Part shown: positions 58,016 to 64,000 of the stretch, one piece after another | Position numbering within the stretch: the stretch's first letter is position 1 | Layout of the letters: each line of letters begins with the position of its first letter | Assembly (NCBI GenBank): GCA_001600175.1 | Contig: BCJC01000003.1 | Coordinates: 1,302,001 to 1,366,000, forward strand | Origin: Erythrobasidium yunnanense | Taxonomy: Eukaryota > Basidiomycota > Cystobasidiomycetes > Erythrobasidiales > Erythrobasidiaceae | Direction: 5' to 3' | DNA length: 64,000 nt | Position numbers and translations under genes: made by a program | Notes under the pieces: model-generated | Seen by the model: only the letters and a program-made list of their open reading frames with translations | Database searches by the model: none | What the model was told of the DNA's origin: nothing

Positions 58016-59182
58016 CACATTTGGTCGGTCTTAGCCAGTCTGCGATGCCTTCACAAATCCGCTTGATGCCTTTCGTGTATCTGTTACAGGACTGACTACG
58101 TGTCATAATGTAGGACTACAAGTCGTGTCTTTGCGCGCATCGCCAGATGGCTTTACATCCATCTCAGCTCTCCCGATCAGCTGGCGGCCAGCACTTCGAG
58201 ACTTGCTTAAACGCAAAACGCAAGCCACGGATGTCTTTGACTGGAGCCTAAACATTCTATCCAAAGCCATCCTCTACAGACGCCGTGCGAAAATGGTACT
58301 TTACGAAATTGCTAATGGTTTCTTGCTGTCTATGTATCGAGTCCGCAGGCAGAGAATGACTGATCATTGGCATACTTTCATACCCAGCTGCTTCAGCGAT
58401 CGCTATGCAGAAAGCAGGTATTGTGAGCGCAGAGGACTTTTCAGCTCGCTACCCAGCCTTCTGCTTGATTCGCTGAGCGAGGTAGCTCTTATTCCAACCA
58501 AACTGCGTGTGGAGACTTTTCAATAGTGCCTTGATCAGCCAGTGCGCCTGAGAACGGTGTCATCATAGCTTCAGTAGGCAGAAAGAGCATAATTCAGCTG
58601 TATCAGCTTTCCATTATTGCGTGCTTTACGACTGCACCAAGTCAAGCGCGAGTCCTGTGAACTACAGAGTGTCCTGCCACAGACTTTACGATACCTTTTG
58701 CATATTGCGAAAGCTCTGCCTTTTGCTAAGGCTTTGGCCTTTGGCACGCAGGATGATAGTGTTTTCAGCGACTGGTCAGTCCATACCGAGGAACATCGTG
58801 TATTGTTGCTACTCAAAAGTCTGAGGTAGACCTTTTGGCGAACATCAGCACCTTGCGGCACTGCGAGACTCTCGGTTGGGATGTCATGCTCTCGAGCGAG
58901 GGGATGTCTCGCGGGCGACAACACGTCCGTACGTTCAGCAATGCACTGCGGGAAGCACAGAGACCATCTTGTAGAACCAGTTATAAGCAGGACAGCGTTA
59001 AGTTCAGCCAGCATGATCAGGCTCTTGTATGGGGCAGGAAGCACGAGAGGAAAGGGACTGATTGATTGATTGATAAGAGATATACAAGCCGACAGCGGGA
59101 TTTGCTGATGTTGTTCTATCTGAAGGCTGATTGATCGCGAAGCTGCCCTCCCTTCTATCGAAACCTCCGAGCATCTATCATC
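58016..59182. other. 1.2-kb region between Vps20 and ZPR1 with doubtful frames
   Basis: It contains a 133-codon plus frame (58125-58526) and a 157-codon minus frame (58571-59044), neither with a recognised motif. A short GATT repeat (about 59060-59075) precedes the ZPR1 promoter. Confidence 0.35.
58571..59044 (-). CDS. Hypothetical 157-residue ORF
   Basis: A single open frame begins MLPAPYKSLIMLAELNAVLL and has no introns, unlike its neighbours. It shows no known domain, and its composition is mildly basic. It may be a chance frame; its position, divergent from ZPR1 by about 140 bases, is the only support. Confidence 0.28.
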   Translation of the reverse strand: MLPAPYKSLIMLAELNAVLLITGSTRWSLCFPQCIAERTDVLSPARHPLAREHDIPTESLAVPQGADVRQKVYLRLLSSNNTRCSSVWTDQSLKTLSSCVPKAKALAKGRAFAICKRYRKVCGRTLCSSQDSRLTWCSRKARNNGKLIQLNYALSAY

Positions 59183-61039
59183 ATGTCAGCAACGAACAAT
59201 CCCTTCAGATCCATTGGAGAAGCAGCAGCAGCGACGGACGCGCTGAAAGGCGATGACGATGTCGCGAGCCAGCAGCAGCAGCAGGCAGAAGATGCAGAAA
59301 TGACGACGATATCGACAAAGCCAGAAGATACGAATGGCGCCGACGGCGACGCTGTCCATCCTGTTGAAGAGATTGAAAGCTTGTGCATGCAATGCCATGA
59401 GAATGTGCGCGAAACATCAATCATCACTGAAGCAAAGTAACCGTCCAAAAATCCTGAGATTGTCAATATTTGCAGGGAACCACCAGACTACTCCTCACTA
59501 TGATCCCATTCTTCAAAGAAGTCATCATCGTCTCCTTCCATTGCCCTCATTGCGGTAGGCCTAGCTGACCAGTCCTGATGCATATAGTGGCGTACTGACC
59601 TGTTTCTTGCGCTATCAGACTTCAAGAATAACGAGATTACGTCTGCTGGACGCATACAGGGTGTGTGATATCATCAATAGACTAAGCGGGCGAAAAAGCT
59701 GACTTTTTCTGGCAGACCTCGGCTCGATATACACGGTCAAAATCATTACACGCGAAGACTTGGACCGCCAGCTCGTCAAGAGCGAATATGCGACACTCAC
59801 AATACCTGAGTACGAACTCACCCTACCGCCTGGCAAAGGCCAGCTTACGACTATCGAATCTATTCTCCTCGCGACGATCGAAGATCTGGAGTTTGATCAG
59901 CCAGTCAGGCAGCATACCGATCCTGAGACACACAAGAAGATCGAAGCGCTCCTAGCGCGTTTAAGGCCTGTGGTTGCAGAAGGGACGAGCAAGGAAGTAG
60001 ACTTGGAGAAATCATTCACGCTGAAACTGGAAGACCCGTCTGGAAACAGCTTTGTGGAAGCTAAAGGAGGGTTCGATGATTTGAAGTGGAGCAAGAAGGA
60101 GTTTAAGCGGTCGCCGGAACAGAATGAACAGCTGGGACTGGCTTCAACAGGCGAAGCAGGGTCGCAACAACCGCTTGATGAACATGAAGCTACGAACAAG
60201 AACAAGTCGCTTCTGAGCAGTATAGTAGCCAAGAGTGCCACGAAGCTCGCAGCGAAACCTACGCTCACAGACGACTATGTCTCTACGAATCCAGACGAAG
60301 TATTCTCGTTCCCGGACGTCTGCTCATCTTGCGGAGCCACGTTAGAGACGTACATGAAGACGGTCGATATTCCTCATTTCAAGGAAGTAGTCTTGATGAG
60401 CACAAACTGTCACAGCTGTGGATATCGGGATAACGAAATCAAGAGTGGAGGAGCGATCGCGGAGAAGGGTCGCAAGATTACACTGAAAGTCGAAGATTCC
60501 GACGATCTATCAAGAGATGTGCTCAAGAGCGAAAGTGCTTCGCTTACCATCCCTGAAATCGATCTGCATCTACATCCTGGTACCCTTGGAGGCCGCTTCA
60601 CAACGCTGGAAGGTCTGCTTGGGCAGATATACGAGGAATTGGACGACAAGGTGTTTGCGGGAGATTCTGCGAAAGGTGGAGGTAGCTCAAGCATGGAGAT
60701 CTTCTTGGGCAAGCTCAAGCAGGTGCGTCGTTTCCCCACTCGCTCTTTGTAGCCTTTCCAGCTGACATATGATACTCTGAAATACAGGCACGAGAAGTCA
60801 CAATACAATATACCATCATCCTAGACGATCCTTTATCCAATTCATACATTCAAAATCTGTATGCACCGGACGACGACCCGAACATGGAGATCGAGGTATA
60901 CGAGCGCAGTCACGACCAGAATGAAGATTTAGGATTGAACGATATCCAGGTGGAAGGGTATGAAGGAGAGGAGGAAGCGAGGAAAGCGAGAGAGGAGGAC
61001 GATGCGCGGCAAGCGGCGGAGGCTGCGAAGACATCCTAG
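59183..61039 (+). CDS. ZPR1: Zinc-finger protein ZPR1
   Basis: Five exons (59183-59404, 59476-59554, 59619-59660, 59716-60722, 60788-61039) encode 533 residues. There are two copies of the ZPR1 module: C4 fingers [10 protein letters not shown]...CPHCDFKNNE and [19 protein letters not shown]...[12 protein letters not shown], each followed by its beta-barrel domain (ARRL-type [14 protein letters not shown] and [15 protein letters not shown]). The N-terminal 60 residues are acidic and glutamine-rich. In the first finger the usual CG after the second pair reads CD. ZPR1 binds eEF1A and helps its folding, and shuttles to the nucleus on growth signals. Confidence 0.95.
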
Positions 61040-61163
61040 GACATCACTGTCGTCAGTACGAGTAGTAGTTCGCTGCACCTAGACGATATATTCTTGGTAG
61101 TTCGCGGTAGAAATACAACGACACCTTGAACTGCGAAACTGCCTTCTGCTAATTTGGTGATTC

Positions 61164-61974
61164 TCATCTCGTCTGTAACCTTCTGCTATTTTGTACACGT
61201 ATCAGTAACCAATTGACTGCTTGCGCGACGCCCTCCCTGTAAGCGACACCATCAGCGCTGCTGAAGCTCAGACGAGAAGTGCAGACCCACCCTTTCAGGG
61301 CACTTATAGGCATGACAGCTGCTTCCGACAAGTTTAGCTTATCCACATGTTTCGTAAAGACTTCCTTTATGCTTTCCAAGCTTGCTTTCCCCTCCGCTTC
61401 CTGATCCGTCTTGTTGACAAGAACGAGTATCGGCACGCCATGTACTCGTTTATCCGAGCATATCTCATCGAAGATCTGCCAGCTCGTCTCTGCTCGAGAA
61501 GGCGAAGTATCGGTACTGTCTATTACGAAACACACGGCGTGGCAGTCTTCGTAGTATTTGGGCCATAAAGAACGAAGGTCCTTCTGCCCGCCTAGATCCC
61601 AGAACTGCAGGACGGAGGAGGATATAGTGACACGGCCGACTGTCCCATATAGCGTTAGCTAGACTGAGATAGGTCGTGAGCAAGAGCACGCGCACTATTC
61701 TGCCCTATTGTCGGATGTATCTTCTCTGGTGGGAGACCTGGAGTGTCGCTGAACACGTCCTTCACTTTCTCGAGGAAGGTCTAAATAACATAGTCAGCTT
61801 GTATGTAGGCAAACAAGCTCGCATAGCGTACAGTCTTGCCGGCTGCATCGAGTCCGAGGATGACCACATTGAACTGGACAAGCGGCGTCAGCACTATCGC
61901 ACACAGGTTGCTGAACGACTGACCTCCTCTTTGCGTGTAAGTTCAGTAAGCAGCCCAGACAAGAGATGATACAT
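61164..61974 (-). CDS. ARL3: ARF-like GTPase ARFRP1/Arl3
   Basis: Five exons (61924-61974, 61832-61873, 61696-61780, 61291-61639, 61164-61236) encode 199 residues. The start MYHLLSGLLTEL is the conserved N-terminal helix. G1 is LGLDAAGKTT, switch I PTIGQNIG, G3 WDLGGQKDLRSLW, G4 LVNKTDQ and G5 ISALKGEG. The MYxLLSGL start, with no Gly2, is the hallmark of ARFRP1/yeast Arl3, which is N-acetylated rather than myristoylated and recruits Arl1 and golgins to the trans-Golgi. It is convergent with ZPR1, about 125 bases apart. Confidence 0.93.
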
Positions 61975-62015
61975 GATGGCTCGTTCCCTTCTTTCTTGCC
62001 AAAACGAGGACGACG

Positions 62016-63738
62016 ATGGATCCGATAGTTCACGCAGGAGAAGATGTACACGATGCGGTGATTCCAGATGATGCAGCGGCGACTGCGTCAGCGAGGAGTA
62101 CGGTGGCAGAGGGACTGCAGGCGCTGCCCGTCGCGCCGGCTCAGCAGAACGATGGGATCCAGCAGGAAGACGTAGAGATGTCAGAGGACAATGACCAAGG
62201 AGAAGAAGAAGCTGGCGATGCTATGGCAGACCTGTTCGGGTGAGCGAGAGAAGAGAGAAGTCAAGAAGCTTGGAAAGATTACTGAAGAAACAACAATGGT
62301 CCAGCGACGACGAAGACGATGAAGAACAGCAACAACAAGGTCAGGACACTGCAGATGATGGTCAACGAGATCCACAAGAAACAGCCATGGAGCAAGATGT
62401 CGACGTCGACGAAACGGCTGCTGGCGAGGGAGGACTGTCTGCAGCTGAACTTGAACGAAGAAGACGCTTAGAATACGAAGAAGGCGACGACGATGAAGCT
62501 GCGGTAGTCGAGCAGAAAGTCCAGTATGCTCAGATCAAGCTCGCCAAACTACCCATGGCAAGCGAAGCGCACAAGGTGTGTCCGAATCATGCTGCATTTG
62601 TGATGCATTACTGACGTGATCTTGTCTATAGCAATGGCATGCAAAGGTACAGCAACCCTGCTCAATCTGCGAAGATCCCACCCAGCCAGAGATGCTAATC
62701 TATGATTTATAGCTACCCAACTTCATCCACCTCGAATCCCAACCCTTCAATACATCCACATACGATCCAAAAGAAGAGCCATCTACTATCCCTGCTGAGA
62801 ATGTCATCCGCTGGCGCTGGGACCAGTCAAGTTCCGCACCAAAGAAGCAGAGCAATGCCCGCTTCATTCGCTGGAGTGATGGATCATTATCATTACAACT
62901 TGGAAAAGAAATATTCGACGTATCTACAGACCGCACAGTCAGTGGGAAAGCCGTCCCTGGAGCTGGAAATCCTACAGCGTCTCTCCCTTCCACCTCTGCG
63001 GCGAGAAATGCAGATAGCTTGACGTATCTAGTTGCACAACATCCCTATGCCGGTTTGCTCGAATCACAAGCGCCCGTACAAGGCAGCATGTCCTTCAGAC
63101 CTACAGCTATCCAATCTGCATCCCATCGCAGACTAGCAGCGAAAGCAGCTGGGCTTACACAAGGCAAACCCAACAAGGTCGTAATGATGATGGCTGAGAA
63201 GGATCCTGAGGCTGAAAAGCTCGCACGGGAACAAGCGCTTCGTGGGCCCAAGAAAGCACGCGCACCAAAAGGCGAAGGAGCGGGTGGTGCAGGAGGGAAG
63301 AAGAAGCGCAAGAGTGTACGGAGTACGCGGCTGGACGATTTCTCAGATGGTGAATTTGGGTCGGACGATGCTGGAGATGGAGAAGAAGGAGACTCAGCTG
63401 CACTGGCTGCTGCTAGACGAAAGCAGCGTCAGCAGCAAGATAAGGATGAGATGAATGATTTCCTGGCGTCGGACTCGGATGATGCGTCGTCGGGTGATGA
63501 CAGAGGTGGTGCGGCGCGATCTAGTAGGACGAGAAGGGAGGAGCTGGATGCTGGCTCGGATGACTTGGATGATCTGGAAGCGCAAGCTGAGAGAGCTGCC
63601 AGGAGGGCAAGGGGGAATAAGAAGAAGTCGGGAGCTGGGCAAAGAGTGCGTGAAGCGAGTGTGGGAAGTGAGGATCTCGACAAGGATGAAGCTTTCACGA
63701 AGAAGAAGCTTGTTGTGGAGAGTGATGACGATGAGTAG
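62016..63738 (+). CDS. LEO1: Paf1-complex subunit Leo1
   Basis: Four exons (62016-62239, 62305-62575, 62632-62646, 62713-63738) encode 511 residues. The third exon is 15 bases and codes QWHAK. The acidic N-terminus leads to the Leo1 core: LPNFIHLESQPF, NVIRWRWDQS, SNARFIRWSDGSLSLQLGKE, LTYLVAQHP, GSMSFRPTAIQSASHRRLA and KVVMMMAEKDPEAEKLARE. The C-terminus is a long charged Ser/Asp/Lys-rich tail. Leo1 acts with Paf1 in RNA polymerase II elongation and H2B ubiquitylation/H3 methylation. Confidence 0.93.
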
Positions 63739-63830
63739 GCAATACTCACTACTACCATCTTTTGATGTGTTGTATGCACGATGTTATACATCTGTTCCTT
63801 GCCCTTTGATCCGTCCAATATCAGTTCAAG

Positions 63831-64000
63831 ATGACGAGCTACGACTTCATCAAGCAGACGTACGAAGCAGCAGGACAGGGCCACGTCTTGCAGTTCTATG
63901 ATGAATTGGACAAGACACAGCAAGAAGCATTGCTATCCCAGCTCAGCGCGATCCATCCTCAGCGTGTCAACCAAATCTACAATGCTGCAATCCGGGCAGA
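63831..64000 (+). CDS. UAP1: UDP-N-acetylglucosamine pyrophosphorylase, 5' part
   Basis: It starts at ATG 63831 and runs off the window. The 56 visible residues read TSYDFIKQTYEAAGQGHVLQ, then FYDELDKTQQEALLSQL and HPQRVNQIYNAAIRA. This matches the helical N-terminus of UAP1 (GQEHLLQFWDELxxxQQxxLxxQLxxID). The enzyme makes UDP-GlcNAc for chitin, N-glycans and GPI anchors. Only the N-terminus is seen, so the call depends on that short match. Confidence 0.75.
   Translation, partial: MTSYDFIKQTYEAAGQGHVLQFYDELDKTQQEALLSQLSAIHPQRVNQIYNAAIRA

Noticed and set aside
58125-58526. 133-codon plus-strand frame between Vps20 and ZPR1
   Set aside because: A possible intron inside it leads straight to a stop, and no conserved sequence was found.
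1-64000. UDP-GlcNAc pathway linkage, because a GlcNAc-kinase-like gene and UAP1 lie at the two edges
   Set aside because: They are 63 kb apart with over 25 unrelated genes between; chance is the simpler explanation.

Overview
The window is nuclear DNA of a fungus, most likely a basidiomycete (yeast-like or dimorphic). The evidence is intron-dense genes with short introns (mostly 45-65 bases, usually with a CTRAC-like branch site close to the acceptor), about 2.3 kb per gene, and typical fungal families: a CFEM surface protein, a Pal1-domain protein, an HAK/KUP potassium transporter, a prenylated G-gamma subunit, a DUF7330-like protein and an allergen-like repeat protein. I could not fix the genus. 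No rRNA, tRNA, CRISPR array, provirus or complete transposon was seen.

Almost every gene had to be spliced by hand. For 25 complete genes the exons listed join into one continuous frame, with summed exon lengths divisible by three. Layout: a partial BadF/GlcNAc-kinase-like gene (1-524, minus); a SAM-domain tail-anchored protein (829-2813, minus); a hexose transporter (4540-6329, plus); SPF30-type Tudor splicing factor (7262-8131, minus); a Pal1-domain protein (8496-10278, minus) divergent from a Faf1-like 40S assembly factor (10439-11482, plus); a CFEM membrane protein (12345-13631); a DUF7330-like protein (13798-14859); mitochondrial translation factor GUF1/LepA (15145-18090, minus, 16 exons) divergent from a carbonyl-reductase-like SDR (18461-19494). 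Next come a small hypothetical gene, a BAHD-like acyltransferase (20666-22204, minus) divergent from the G-gamma gene (22502-22886), and a tandem pair of Gfd2/YDR514C-like DEDDh-fold genes (23747-27749, minus), one apparently intact and one degenerate. Then an allergen-like GLTG-repeat protein, importin alpha, a class I/II aminotransferase, eIF3k, a membrane protein, an HAK/KUP potassium transporter, and an unresolved block (41.3-43.8 kb).

The right third holds a basic low-complexity protein, a Tum1-type rhodanese, YTH1/CPSF30, TFIIB, a LYAR-type nucleolar protein, an SDR, an acetoacetate-decarboxylase-like protein, a bZIP factor, ESCRT-III Vps20, ZPR1, ARFRP1/Arl3, LEO1 and the start of UAP1. 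Most are housekeeping genes of transcription, RNA processing, ribosome assembly, translation and trafficking. There is no obvious metabolic cluster.

The main structural theme is gene architecture. Micro-exons of 7, 9, 10, 15, 19, 23 and 25 bases, a start codon split by an intron, and two GC-AG introns are needed to recover conserved proteins. The other notable item is the tandem nuclease-like pair in which one copy has lost its catalytic residues and its frame.
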